Shown: piece after piece, positions 34,959 to 43,432 of the stretch
How the letters are laid out: each line of letters opens with the position of its first letter
Position numbering within the stretch: the first letter of the stretch is position 1
NCBI RefSeq assembly: GCF_011045165.1
Contig: NZ_JAAKZI010000005.1
Span: forward strand, 62,001 to 126,000
Direction: 5' to 3'
DNA length: 64,000 bases
From: Arthrobacter silviterrae
GTDB taxonomy: Bacteria > Actinomycetota > Actinomycetes > Actinomycetales > Micrococcaceae
Translations under genes and position numbers: made by a program
The notes under the pieces: generated by a model
Databases searched by the model: none
Told to the model about the DNA's origin: nothing
The model's input: the letters and a program-made list of their open reading frames with translations, nothing else

Positions 34959-36008
34959 CTAGAGGGTCGAATTGTCCAGCACAAAACGGTATTTGACGTC
35001 GCCGGCCACCATGCGGTCATAGGCCTGGTCCAGCCCGTCCGCGGTGACCATTTCAATGTCGGAAACGATGCCGTGCTCCGCGCAGAAATCCAGCATTTCC
35101 TGGGTCTCCGCAATGCCGCCAATCAGCGATCCGCCGTAGGCCAGGCGCTTGCGGATCAGCAGCCCGGGCCGCACCGGGGGCATGTCGGCAGGCGGCAGGC
35201 CCAGCTGGATCAGGGCGCCGTCGCGGGCCAGCGTGCCCAGGTACGGGTTGATGTCGTGCACGGCCGCCACGGTGTCCAAAATGGCATTGAGCGTGTGCTT
35301 CGCGGCGTGCATCTGGGCCGGGTCGGAGGAGACCACCACGTGGTCGGCCCCGAGCGAAACGGCAGCGTCGGCCTTGGCCGGGGATGTGGTGAAAACGGTG
35401 ACCGTGGCGCCCAGGGCCTTGGCAATTTTCACGCCCATGTGCCCCAGCCCGCCAAGCCCCACCACGCCCACGGAATCGCCCTCCTGGACGTCCAGGTAGC
35501 GCAGCGGCGAGTAGGTGGTGATTCCCGCGCACAGCAGGGGCGCGACGCCGGCCGGGTCCAGTCCCGCCGGCACGTTCAGCACGTAGTTCTCATCCACCAC
35601 TATGGAGGAGGAGTAGCCTCCCTGCGTGATGCCGCCCCCGTTGCGCCGGTCCGCCACCCCGTAGGTGCCGGTGTTGCCTTTTTCGCAATACTGCTCAAAG
35701 CCCTCCAGGCAGGAATCACATTCGCGGCAGGAGTCCACCATGCAGCCCACGCCCACGGTGTCTCCCACGGAAAACCCGGCCACGTCGGCACCGATGCGGC
35801 TGATTTTGCCCACAATTTCATGCCCCGGAACCAGCGGGTACGTGGTCCCTCCCCATTCAGCCCGGATGGTGTGGACGTCGGAGTGGCACAGCCCGCAGAA
35901 GTCAATGGCGATCTCCACGTCGTGCGCCCCGGGGTCGCGGCGTTCGATGGTGGTGGGGGCCAGGCCGGACGTCGCGGACACGGCTGCGTATGCTTTTGCT
36001 TGCGTCAT
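34959..36008 (-). CDS. Zinc-dependent alcohol dehydrogenase (YahK/cinnamyl-alcohol dehydrogenase type)
   Basis: A 349-residue medium-chain dehydrogenase. The catalytic zinc site begins FCGLCHSDVH (C38), then GHE (H63-E64). The structural zinc is held by CRECDSC plus a fourth Cys (C94, C97, C100, C108). VGLGGLGHMGVKIAKALGA is the NAD(P)-binding motif. The group reduces aldehydes with NADPH. The ATG at 36008 overlaps the stop of the sulfurtransferase gene, so the three genes sulfurtransferase-ADH-HIT form one unit. Confidence 0.93.
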   Translation of the reverse strand: MTQAKAYAAVSATSGLAPTTIERRDPGAHDVEIAIDFCGLCHSDVHTIRAEWGGTTYPLVPGHEIVGKISRIGADVAGFSVGDTVGVGCMVDSCRECDSCLEGFEQYCEKGNTGTYGVADRRNGGGITQGGYSSSIVVDENYVLNVPAGLDPAGVAPLLCAGITTYSPLRYLDVQEGDSVGVVGLGGLGHMGVKIAKALGATVTVFTTSPAKADAAVSLGADHVVVSSDPAQMHAAKHTLNAILDTVAAVHDINPYLGTLARDGALIQLGLPPADMPPVRPGLLIRKRLAYGGSLIGGIAETQEMLDFCAEHGIVSDIEMVTADGLDQAYDRMVAGDVKYRFVLDNSTL

Positions 36009-36856
36009 GGTTCAACCCTATCGCCCGCCGCGCCCGTCTCGACGGGGCGCTCCGGACGGTTGGACCACGCCGACCATGACCCCGGGAACAGCGCAGCCGT
36101 GAATCCGGCAATCTCCAGCGCCGCCACCTCGTGGGCCGCCGTGACGCCGGAACCGCAGTAGACGGCCACCTCGGCGCCGTCGGCCACGCCCAGGGCCGCA
36201 AACCGCGCCCGCAACTCCGCGGCCGGCAGAAACGTGGCGTCCGCGGCAAGATTCCCTGTGGTGGGTGCACTCACGGCGCCCGGAATGTGCCCGGCCCGCG
36301 GGTCAACGGGCTCGGCCTCCCCGCGGTACCGCTCCCCCGCCCGGGCATCCAGCAGGATCCCGTGCCCCGGCCAGGCTGCGGCCCCGTCAATGTCCACGGC
36401 GGCCTTGTGCCCATAATGCACGACGCCGTTCCCCGGCTCCGCGCGTTCCTCACCTTGGGCGAGCGGCAGCTCCGCTGCACGCCAGGCTGCCAGTCCGCCG
36501 TCGAGCAGGTAGGCGTTGTCAAAGCCTGCGTAACCCAACAGCCACCAGGCGCGGGCAGCGGCGGCAGCCCCGGCGTCGTCGTACGCCACCACCGTGTCCC
36601 CGGCATTGATGCCCCAGCGGCGGACGGCCGCGGCAAAGTCTGCCTCGGCGGGCAGCGGGTGGCGGCCGTCGCGCGGTTCCCCGTGGCCGGCCAGCTCGGT
36701 TTCCATGTTGACGAAGACAGCGCCCGGGAGGTGGCCGGCAAGGTAATGCTCACGGCCGTGCGGATCGCCCAGGGCCCAGCGCACGTCCAGCAGCACGGTC
36801 CGCGCGCCGGCGGCGAGGCGCTCCCGGAGTTCGGAAACACTCATTAACACGGTCAT
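36005..36856 (-). CDS. Sulfurtransferase (thiosulfate/3-mercaptopyruvate type)
   Basis: A 283-residue protein with two rhodanese domains. The first is inactive (about 5-125), and the second carries the active-site loop [14 protein letters not shown] near residue 230. CGSGVTA is the form associated with 3-mercaptopyruvate sulfurtransferases (SseA). It transfers sulfane sulfur to cyanide or thiols. The gene is divergent from a Cds1-like cysteine desulfhydrase gene, 63 bp apart, which suggests a shared role in cysteine sulfur handling. Confidence 0.92.
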   Translation of the reverse strand: MTVLMSVSELRERLAAGARTVLLDVRWALGDPHGREHYLAGHLPGAVFVNMETELAGHGEPRDGRHPLPAEADFAAAVRRWGINAGDTVVAYDDAGAAAAARAWWLLGYAGFDNAYLLDGGLAAWRAAELPLAQGEERAEPGNGVVHYGHKAAVDIDGAAAWPGHGILLDARAGERYRGEAEPVDPRAGHIPGAVSAPTTGNLAADATFLPAAELRARFAALGVADGAEVAVYCGSGVTAAHEVAALEIAGFTAALFPGSWSAWSNRPERPVETGAAGDRVEP

Positions 36857-36919
36857 GCGGGGCTCCCTCGGGGTTGCTTGTTTTGGCGTGCCTCAAATGT
36901 AGCGCGCTACGCTGGCTTC

Positions 36920-37999
36920 ATGACTTCCTCCCACTCAGCCCAGGCCTGGACCCATCGTGCCATCGGCATGGTTCAGGCGGAAAACAACCGCTCCGCAGAT
37001 ACGCACCTCTACAAGATCGAGCTGCCGGAGCAGTGGGGCGTGGACCTGTATGTCAAGGACGAATCCTGCCACCGCACGGGGAGCCTGAAGCACCGCCTGG
37101 CCCGGTCCTTGTTCCTGTTTGCACTGGTCAACGGCTGGATCCACGAGGGCACTACGGTGGTGGAGGCCAGCTCGGGCAGCACGGCCGTCTCGGAGGCGTA
37201 CTTTGCGCAGCTGCTGGGCCTGGACTTTGTTGCCGTCATGACACGCGGCACCAGCCCGGAAAAAGTTGCCTTGATCGAGAGCTTCGGGGGCCGCTGCCAC
37301 TTGGTGGAGCAGGCGGACCAGGTGTATTCGGCCGCGGCGGCCATCGCTGCCGAAACCGGCGGGCACTACATGGACCAGTTCACCTACGCCGAGAGGGCCA
37401 CGGACTGGCGGGGCAACAACAACATTGCCGAGTCCATCTTCACCCAGCTCTCGCACGAACGCTTCCCCGAACCGGCCTGGGTGGTGGTGGGCGCCGGCAC
37501 GGGAGGCACGTCCGCCACGATCGGCCGGTATATCCGCTACCACGGCCACTCCACGCAGCTGGCAGTGGTGGATCCGGAAGGCTCCGCGTTCTATCCGGCG
37601 TGGAATTCCGGCGACGCGTCCGTGGTGACCGGGAACTCCTCCCGGATCGAGGGAATTGGCCGGCCCCGCGTGGAGCCCAGCTTCGTGCCGGGCGTGATCG
37701 ACCACATGCTCCAGATCCCCGACGCCGCGTCCGTGGCGGCCATGGCGCACTTCAGCGAACTGTCCGGCATGGCCGCGGGCCCCTCCACAGGCACCAACCT
37801 CTGGGGCGTGTGGCAGCTGGTGGCCGGCATGGTGGCCCGCGGCGAGCAGGGCAGCATAGTCACGTTGATGTGCGACGGCGGCGAGCGGTACGCGGGCAGC
37901 TATAACAACCCCGCGTGGCTGGCCGGCAAGGGCCTGGACCCGGAGCCACACGCGGCCACCATCCGCTCTTTCTTCGAGACGGGTGTGTGGGCAGGCTAG
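36920..37999 (+). CDS. PLP-dependent cysteine synthase-fold protein, L-cysteine desulfhydrase Cds1-like
   Basis: A 359-residue fold-type II PLP enzyme. The PLP lysine is in [10 protein letters not shown] (K57), followed by [13 protein letters not shown] and [17 protein letters not shown] for phosphate binding. The extended [15 protein letters not shown] segment resembles Mycobacterium tuberculosis Cds1 (Rv3684), which releases H2S from cysteine. Start is ATG at 36920; an upstream in-frame ATG at 36878 adds 14 odd residues. No Shine-Dalgarno sequence is visible, and TACGCT lies 6 nt before the ATG, so the message may be leaderless. Confidence 0.87.
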   Translation: MTSSHSAQAWTHRAIGMVQAENNRSADTHLYKIELPEQWGVDLYVKDESCHRTGSLKHRLARSLFLFALVNGWIHEGTTVVEASSGSTAVSEAYFAQLLGLDFVAVMTRGTSPEKVALIESFGGRCHLVEQADQVYSAAAAIAAETGGHYMDQFTYAERATDWRGNNNIAESIFTQLSHERFPEPAWVVVGAGTGGTSATIGRYIRYHGHSTQLAVVDPEGSAFYPAWNSGDASVVTGNSSRIEGIGRPRVEPSFVPGVIDHMLQIPDAASVAAMAHFSELSGMAAGPSTGTNLWGVWQLVAGMVARGEQGSIVTLMCDGGERYAGSYNNPAWLAGKGLDPEPHAATIRSFFETGVWAG

Positions 38000-38018
38000 A
38001 ACCCGCCAGGGAACTGCG

Positions 38019-38675
38019 CTAGATTTCCAGCGACTCCCCGGCTGCCAGGTGGCGGAATTCGGTGCCGTGCTCGGCCCCGATCCGCCCAATGTGGGACTCC
38101 GTGAAGGACAGGCCCGCCTGGTTCAGCAGTGCGTCGTGGATTTGGAATGCTCTGCGGGCCCGTACGGACACCACAAAGTCCACCACTTCGGCCACCTTGG
38201 ACCACGGTGCGTGCACGGGAACCAGCAGCGTGTCCACCTGGACGCCCGCCGGCACGATCAGCGAATCGCCCGGGTGGTAGACAGCCCCATCCACCACGAA
38301 GCCGACATTTGCCACCACGGGGATGGACGGGTGGATGACGGCGTGCTGGCCTCCCACGCCAAGCACGTTGAAACCCGCCACCGCAAAGGTTTCCCCGGCA
38401 GAGGCGTCGTGCACCTGCCCGGCCGACTGCGGCGCAGCCTCGCGCAGGGTGCGGGCCACCCCGGCCGGCGCGTGGATGGCCAGCGCCGGGCTGGCGGCCA
38501 GGGCGCCCAGGACCGCGGCCTGGTCAATGTGGTCGGCGTGCTCGTGGGTGATCAGGATGGCATCGGCACCCGCCAGGGCCCGGTCTGTTTCGGAGAACGT
38601 GCCGGGATCGATCACCAGCACCCGTCCTTCCTTTTCGAGGCGGATGCAGGCGTGCGTGTATTTGGTCAGCAACAT
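38019..38675 (-). CDS. MBL-fold metal-dependent hydrolase
   Basis: A 218-residue metallo-beta-lactamase-fold protein of the UlaG-like group. It opens MLLTKYTHACIRLEKEG and has ITHEHADHID, the HxHxDH metal motif, near 42-49, with later His residues at GGQHAV and HAPW. The reaction is unknown; the group includes lactonases and small-molecule hydrolases. It converges with the Cds1-like gene (19 bp) and diverges from the Zur-type regulator. Confidence 0.9.
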   Translation of the reverse strand: MLLTKYTHACIRLEKEGRVLVIDPGTFSETDRALAGADAILITHEHADHIDQAAVLGALAASPALAIHAPAGVARTLREAAPQSAGQVHDASAGETFAVAGFNVLGVGGQHAVIHPSIPVVANVGFVVDGAVYHPGDSLIVPAGVQVDTLLVPVHAPWSKVAEVVDFVVSVRARRAFQIHDALLNQAGLSFTESHIGRIGAEHGTEFRHLAAGESLEI

Positions 38676-38748
38676 GCTGCCAGCCTAATACCGTGCCGGT
38701 GCGTTAGGCTGGTTAATTGGATTTGGAGTCGGAAAGCGGGTCAAAAGC

Positions 38749-39156
38749 ATGTCTGAAGTGCCGGTCAGGGAACAGCGCGTCACCAAGCAGCGGCTGGCCA
38801 TCAGTGCGGCCCTTGACGGCCTGGAGGACTTTGTCAGCACCCAGGAGCTCCACCGCCTGCTCCACGAACAGGACGTGCGCGTGTCCCTGGCCACCACGTA
38901 CCGGATCCTGGCTTCCATGGCCGACGACGGCCTGGTGGACACCCTGCGCAACGGCGAGGGCGAGGCCGTGTACCGGCGCTGCTCGGCCACCAGCCACCAC
39001 CACCACCTGCTGTGCCGCAACTGTGGCAAAACGGTGGAGATTGAGGCGCCGGCGGTTGAGAGCTGGGCTGCGCGGATCGCCCGCGAAAACGGCTTCACAC
39101 AGGTCCAGCACACGGTGGAGATTTACGGCCTGTGCCCCGAGTGCGCGGCGGTCTGA
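38749..39156 (+). CDS. zur: Fur family transcriptional regulator, probably Zur
   Basis: A 135-residue Fur-type repressor. The winged helix covers about 8-80 (TKQRLAISAALDGLEDFVSTQELHRLL ... VSLATTYRILASMADDGLV). SHHHHLLCRNCGK, then LCPEC, give the structural zinc CxxC pairs and the regulatory His cluster. Fur-family subgroups cannot be separated securely by eye, but the nearby znuACB operon and a palindrome upstream of znuA make Zur the best call. It is convergent with the LMF gene by 13 bp. Confidence 0.85.
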   Translation: MSEVPVREQRVTKQRLAISAALDGLEDFVSTQELHRLLHEQDVRVSLATTYRILASMADDGLVDTLRNGEGEAVYRRCSATSHHHHLLCRNCGKTVEIEAPAVESWAARIARENGFTQVQHTVEIYGLCPECAAV

Positions 39157-39169
39157 GCGCGCACAGCCG

Positions 39170-40600
39170 TTAATGGCTGCCACGGCTGACGGGCGGCACC
39201 AGCTCGCCCAGCGGCTCACGCACCCACCAATTGCCGCTCCCGCGCCACTCGGCCCACGTGGTGTACCGGTAGCTGAACACGCGCGCCCGGACCCAGGCGG
39301 GCCGTTCCCCGGCGAACGGGTCGTGGCGCAGCAGGCCCAAGGTGGCCGGGTCGGCGTCGAGCAGCTTGTTCAGGAACGGCACAAACCAATTCAGGCCGGG
39401 CGACCCCAGCGCCAGGAACCACATCTGCCAGTCCAGGCGCAGCTGGTAGGGCGCCCATTGCCGCGGCATCCGTCCGGGCTCCCCCGGCTTGCCGCGGAAG
39501 CCGTATTCCATCCAGCCACCGCCGCGGGGATCGCCCAAGGTGCCCTCCACCACCACCTCCAGGCGGTCCCGCGTGATGGAGCCGAACGCCCCGTAGGCGT
39601 TGGCCAGCCGCCACCGGTTGAAGCTGCCGTTCATCACCTGGTGCCGGGAAAACAAGTTGCGCAGCGGCCACCAGCTGAGCACCAGCACGAGCGCCCCCAC
39701 CGCCAGCACGACGGCGGCAAACCAGGTGGGCATCCCCGGCCCGCCCGGTGCCACGGCAGGCACCGCGGGAGTTGCCACGGCGGAGAATGCCAGCACGATG
39801 GTGGCGGCGTTCAGCCACGCAAAGTTTCCTGACAGCACCAACCAGCACTGCGTGAGGATGATGGCCGCGGCAGCCACGGTGGACACGGGAGCCGGGGCAA
39901 ACAGGAAGAACGGCACCACCAGCTGTGCGAGGTGGTTGCCCAGCACCTCCACCTTGTGCAGCGGCCGTGGCAGGTGGTGGAAGAACCAGCTGAGGGGGTT
40001 GGGCATGGGCTGGGTTTCATGGTGGTAGTACAGCGCCGTGAGGTCCCGCCAGGCCGGGTCGCCGCGCATCTTGATGAGTCCGGCGCCAAACTCCAGCCGG
40101 AACACCAGCCAGCGGAACAGCCAGAGGGTGACGGCCGGCGTCGTGGTTTGGTTTGAGCCCAGGAAGGCGGCCAGGAAGCCGGCCTCCAGGAGCAGGATCT
40201 CCCAGCCAAAGCCATAGAAGACCTGCCCCACGTTGACGATCGACATGTACAGCAGCCACATCGCCAGGAACACGGCCATTGGCACCCAGGCTGGCCCGCG
40301 CTGCGGCAGGCCCGCCACCACGGACAGGCCCAGGGCCGCGCCGGTCCAGGCCACGGTACGCAGCAGCGTGTCCGAGTACCGCCAGCGGAAGAGTGTAGGC
40401 CCGGGCGGGCGCGCCACGCGGTCCAGGTATCGCGGCACGGGCAGCAGGCCGTGTTCGCCCAGCAGTGCCGGAAACTGCAGGGCGCTGGAGACAAAGGCGA
40501 GCAGGAAAATGGCCGCTATGCCGCGCTGGAGCACAAAGCGCGCCAGCCCGAAGTCCGCCGTGCCAAACCAGCCGCCAAGCCAGCCGCCCAACCAGTCCAT
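39170..40600 (-). CDS. Lipase maturation factor (LMF)-like membrane protein
   Basis: A 476-residue polytopic protein of the LMF1/LMF2 family (DUF1222). Recognisable features are GLARFVLQRGIAAIFLLAF, FGWEILLLEAGFLAAFL, FRWLVFRLEFGAGLIKMRGDPAWRDLTALYYHHETQPMPNP and, in the soluble C-terminus, QWAPYQLRLDWQMWFLALG. The vertebrate proteins help fold lipases in the endoplasmic reticulum; the bacterial function is not established. About nine membrane helices are predicted by eye. It lies between zur and znuB, separated from znuB by a terminator, so it need not be zinc-regulated. Confidence 0.9.
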   Translation of the reverse strand: MDWLGGWLGGWFGTADFGLARFVLQRGIAAIFLLAFVSSALQFPALLGEHGLLPVPRYLDRVARPPGPTLFRWRYSDTLLRTVAWTGAALGLSVVAGLPQRGPAWVPMAVFLAMWLLYMSIVNVGQVFYGFGWEILLLEAGFLAAFLGSNQTTTPAVTLWLFRWLVFRLEFGAGLIKMRGDPAWRDLTALYYHHETQPMPNPLSWFFHHLPRPLHKVEVLGNHLAQLVVPFFLFAPAPVSTVAAAAIILTQCWLVLSGNFAWLNAATIVLAFSAVATPAVPAVAPGGPGMPTWFAAVVLAVGALVLVLSWWPLRNLFSRHQVMNGSFNRWRLANAYGAFGSITRDRLEVVVEGTLGDPRGGGWMEYGFRGKPGEPGRMPRQWAPYQLRLDWQMWFLALGSPGLNWFVPFLNKLLDADPATLGLLRHDPFAGERPAWVRARVFSYRYTTWAEWRGSGNWWVREPLGELVPPVSRGSH

Positions 40601-40644
40601 GCACCAACGCTAGCCCTTGGAGCTGCGCACCGTCAGGGGCCAAT

Positions 40645-40671
40645 CGTGCGCCACTTTAGAAGTGGCGCACG
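40645..40671 (-). terminator. Terminator after znuB
   Basis: An 11-bp perfect stem, CGTGCGCCACT pairing with AGTGGCGCACG, around TTAGA, 9 bp beyond the znuB stop. There is no U-tract. It would end the znuA-znuC-znuB transcript. Confidence 0.7.
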
Positions 40672-40679
40672 GCTGCGGC

Positions 40680-41564
40680 CTAGGCGTGCGCAGCTTCCAA
40701 GGGTGTCCGCACTGTCCAGCCGCGGCGGCGCCGCACGGCACCCACGCCGCGGCACAGCACGTAGATCAGGAAGGAAAGCGTTGTGACGTACGGGGAGATC
40801 GGGATGCTCCCGCCCAGGGCCAGCATGATGCCGCCCACTGTGGAGATGATGGCGAAGGCCACGCTGAGCAGCACCACCTTGCGCGGGGCCGCCGTCACCT
40901 GGAGGGCCGCCGCCGCGGGGGTGATAAGCAGTGCCAGCACCAGCAGGGCCCCCACGACCTGGATGGACAGGGCCACGGAAATCCCGAGCAGGAACATGAA
41001 GGCCAAGGACAGGGTGCGCACCGGGATGCCCCGGGCCGCGGCAATGTCCGGGTCGGCGCTGGCAAAGGTCAGGGGCCGCCAAATGAGCACCAGCCCGGCG
41101 ATGACCACCGCCGCAGTGGCCGCCAGGGCGGAGAGCTGCGTGGAGTCAACGGACACGATCTGCCCTGTCAGCAGGCCAAACTTGTTCGCCGCGCGTCCCT
41201 GGTAGAGGGACAGGAACAAGATGCCCAGGCCCAGCCCAAACGGCATGATGACGCCGATCACCGAATTCTTCTCCCGGGCCCGCACCCCCATGACGCCGAG
41301 CAAAAGCGCGGCCAGCACGGAGCCGGCCAGTGAACCGAAAATGACGTCCGCGCCGACCAGCAGGGCAAAGGCCGCCCCGGCAAAGGACAGTTCGGCTATG
41401 CCGTGGACGGCGAAGGCCAGGTCGCGCATCATGACAAAGGTGCCGATCAGGCCGCCGACCAGGCCCAGGATGGCCCCGGCCAGCAGGGAATCGCGGAACA
41501 GCGGCAGCAGCTGGGCATAGTCGGTGAAGTTGAAAACGGCGTGGGAAAAGTCCGACCAGTTCAT
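40680..41564 (-). CDS. znuB: Zinc ABC transporter permease
   Basis: A 294-residue ABC-3 family permease with eight or nine membrane helices. LVGGLIGTFVMMRDLAFAVHGIAELSFAGAA is the conserved N-terminal signature, and ISVALSIQVVGALLVLALLITPAAAA the later one. It forms the membrane channel with ZnuC and ZnuA. The ATG overlaps the znuC stop (ATGA). Mn or Zn specificity cannot be read from the permease alone. Confidence 0.92.
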   Translation of the reverse strand: MNWSDFSHAVFNFTDYAQLLPLFRDSLLAGAILGLVGGLIGTFVMMRDLAFAVHGIAELSFAGAAFALLVGADVIFGSLAGSVLAALLLGVMGVRAREKNSVIGVIMPFGLGLGILFLSLYQGRAANKFGLLTGQIVSVDSTQLSALAATAAVVIAGLVLIWRPLTFASADPDIAAARGIPVRTLSLAFMFLLGISVALSIQVVGALLVLALLITPAAAALQVTAAPRKVVLLSVAFAIISTVGGIMLALGGSIPISPYVTTLSFLIYVLCRGVGAVRRRRGWTVRTPLEAAHA

Positions 41565-42421
41565 GGCTGCCCCTGCAATTCCGCGCCGGGAAGTTCCTCG
41601 GGGTGGCCGTCCAGCACTCTGTCCGGCATGCCCACCACGGCAATCCGCCCGTGGCTGTGCAGCACCTCAACGTGTGTGCCATAGAGCCGCGACAGCACTT
41701 CCGTGGTCATGACCTCCCCGGGGGTGCCGATGGTGAATCGCCCGCCGGCCAGGTACAGCACCCGGTCAACGTGTTCCAGGATCGGGTTGATTTCATGCGT
41801 GACAAATACGACGGCGGTCCCGTTGCGTTTTGCCTGCCGCCCCACCAGGGCGCTCACGGCCCTTTGGTGGTGCAGGTCCAGTGAGAGCAAAGGTTCGTCG
41901 CAGAGCAGCACCTTGGGGTTCGGCGCCAGGGCCTGGGCAATGCGCAGCCGCTGCTGCTCGCCGCCGGAGAGCATGCCCACCGGAATCTTCGCGTAGGACG
42001 CGGCCCCCACCTCGGCCAGCAGCGCGTCAACCCGCTTGCGGTAGGCGCGCCCGCGCAGCCGGATGCCCCACTTGTGGCCGTCCACGCCCAAGCCGACCAG
42101 GTCCCGCGCCCTCAGGGGCGTGTCCGGCGGGAAGTGTTTTTGCTGGGGGACGTAGCCTATGGCGCGGCTGCCGCGGCGGGCTGGTTCGCCGTCGATCGCC
42201 AGGGTGCCGGCGCCTAGCGGCACCAGCCCCAGCAGGACCTTCAGGAAACTTGTCTTGCCGCTGCCGTTGGCACCGAGCACGGCCAGGAATTCACCCGGCG
42301 CAATGTCCAGGTCCAGTCCGTCCCACAGGGTGCGCGGCCCGTACGCCAGGCTGGCGCCGCGCAGGCTGACGGCGGGTGCGCTGGCAACTGCGACGCCGGG
42401 CGGCGTGGACGTTGCGCTCAC
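41561..42421 (-). CDS. znuC: Zinc ABC transporter ATP-binding protein
   Basis: A 286-residue ABC ATPase. Walker A is GANGSGKTSF, the signature LSGGEQQR, Walker B VLLCDEP followed by the unusual LLSLDLHH, and the switch His FVTHE. The GTG at 42421 overlaps the znuA TGA (GTGA), so I prefer it to the ATG at 42484, which lies inside znuA. The Q-loop reads YVPQQKHFPPD, typical of metal-type ABC-3 ATPases. Confidence 0.92.
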   Translation of the reverse strand: MSATSTPPGVAVASAPAVSLRGASLAYGPRTLWDGLDLDIAPGEFLAVLGANGSGKTSFLKVLLGLVPLGAGTLAIDGEPARRGSRAIGYVPQQKHFPPDTPLRARDLVGLGVDGHKWGIRLRGRAYRKRVDALLAEVGAASYAKIPVGMLSGGEQQRLRIAQALAPNPKVLLCDEPLLSLDLHHQRAVSALVGRQAKRNGTAVVFVTHEINPILEHVDRVLYLAGGRFTIGTPGEVMTTEVLSRLYGTHVEVLHSHGRIAVVGMPDRVLDGHPEELPGAELQGQP

Positions 42422-43350
42422 TTCGCGGTGGCTTTGGAGGTGGCCAGGGCCTGCTGGATGTGGGCTGCGTTCGCGGCCATCCACTGGAGGTAGTCCTTGC
42501 CCTGCGGCAGGGTCTCGGTGAAGTCCACCACGGGCACCCCCGCCTGTTCGGCGGCCTTTTTGACCTCCACGGTTTGCGGGCCCTCGGTTTGCTGGTTGTA
42601 GGCCAGCAGGGCCACGGTTCCGTTTGTCATGAGGTTTACTGTATCCCGGAGCACGGTGGTGGGGACGTCGGAGCCGTTTTCGATGGCCGTGCTGAACGCT
42701 GCAGGGGTGGCATTGGCCAGGCCGGCCTCCTCCAGCAGGTACAGCGGCACGGGTTCGGTGATGGCTGCCGCGGCTCCGTGGTGCGCCGCCTTGACTCCGG
42801 CCAGCGATGCCTCAATGCCGGCCAGTGTGCCCTTGAAGGCCTTGGCGTTGGCGGCAAACTCGCCCGCGTGGGCAGCATCCAGCGCGGAGAAACGCACGGC
42901 CAGCTGGTCAGCCAGCTTGGACATGGTGGGCAGCGAGTACCACAGGTGCTCGTTGAAGTCCGGACCAGTGTCCAGGCCGGAGAGCCGGCTGACGTTGATG
43001 ACCTTTGCGGGATCGAGGATCCCCTTGGCCAGCTGGCCGAAGAAATCGTCGTAGCCGCCGCCGTTTTCAATGCCGACGGCGGCCTTGGAGACGGCCAGCT
43101 TGTCCTGGGCCGTGGCCTCATAGGAATGGGGGTCGGCGTCGGCCCGGGCAATGATGGAATGGACGGACACCCGGTCCGCGCCCACAGCCTCGGCAATGCT
43201 GCCATACACATTGGTCGAGGCCACCACGGCGATCGTGCCGCCGCCGGCCTGCTTGTCCGTGGCCGCGCTGGAACCGCCCCCGCATGCACCCAGCAGCAGC
43301 GACGCCGCCACGGCCAATGCGAGGGTCAGTGTGGTGCGGCGCAGCTGCAT
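42418..43350 (-). CDS. znuA: Zinc ABC transporter substrate-binding lipoprotein
   Basis: A 310-residue cluster-9 (TroA-like) binding protein. The signal peptide ends in the lipobox LLGAC, with lipidation at Cys 23. Metal-ligand positions are visible as DADPHSYEAT (first His) and NEHLWYSLPTM (second His). It lacks the long His/Asp-rich loop of E. coli ZnuA, as many actinobacterial homologs do. GGAGGA precedes the ATG. A palindrome at 43372-43392 lies between promoter and start. Confidence 0.92.
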   Translation of the reverse strand: MQLRRTTLTLALAVAASLLLGACGGGSSAATDKQAGGGTIAVVASTNVYGSIAEAVGADRVSVHSIIARADADPHSYEATAQDKLAVSKAAVGIENGGGYDDFFGQLAKGILDPAKVINVSRLSGLDTGPDFNEHLWYSLPTMSKLADQLAVRFSALDAAHAGEFAANAKAFKGTLAGIEASLAGVKAAHHGAAAAITEPVPLYLLEEAGLANATPAAFSTAIENGSDVPTTVLRDTVNLMTNGTVALLAYNQQTEGPQTVEVKKAAEQAGVPVVDFTETLPQGKDYLQWMAANAAHIQQALATSKATAK

Positions 43351-43371
43351 GCGGTGTCCTCCGAAGGATGC

Positions 43372-43392
43372 TAATGAGAATTGTTACCAATA
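43372..43392. promoter_or_regulatory. Zur-box candidate upstream of znuA
   Basis: A 21-bp partly symmetric AT-rich element: TAATGAGAA and TTACCAATA arms about a 3-nt centre, about 22 bp before the znuA ATG. Position and TGAGAATTGTTA-like core fit Fur/Zur boxes. Symmetry is imperfect. Confidence 0.45.
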
Positions 43393-43432
43393 AGTCTGCA
43401 CCCAGCATAACGCATATTGGGAACCGTTCGCA

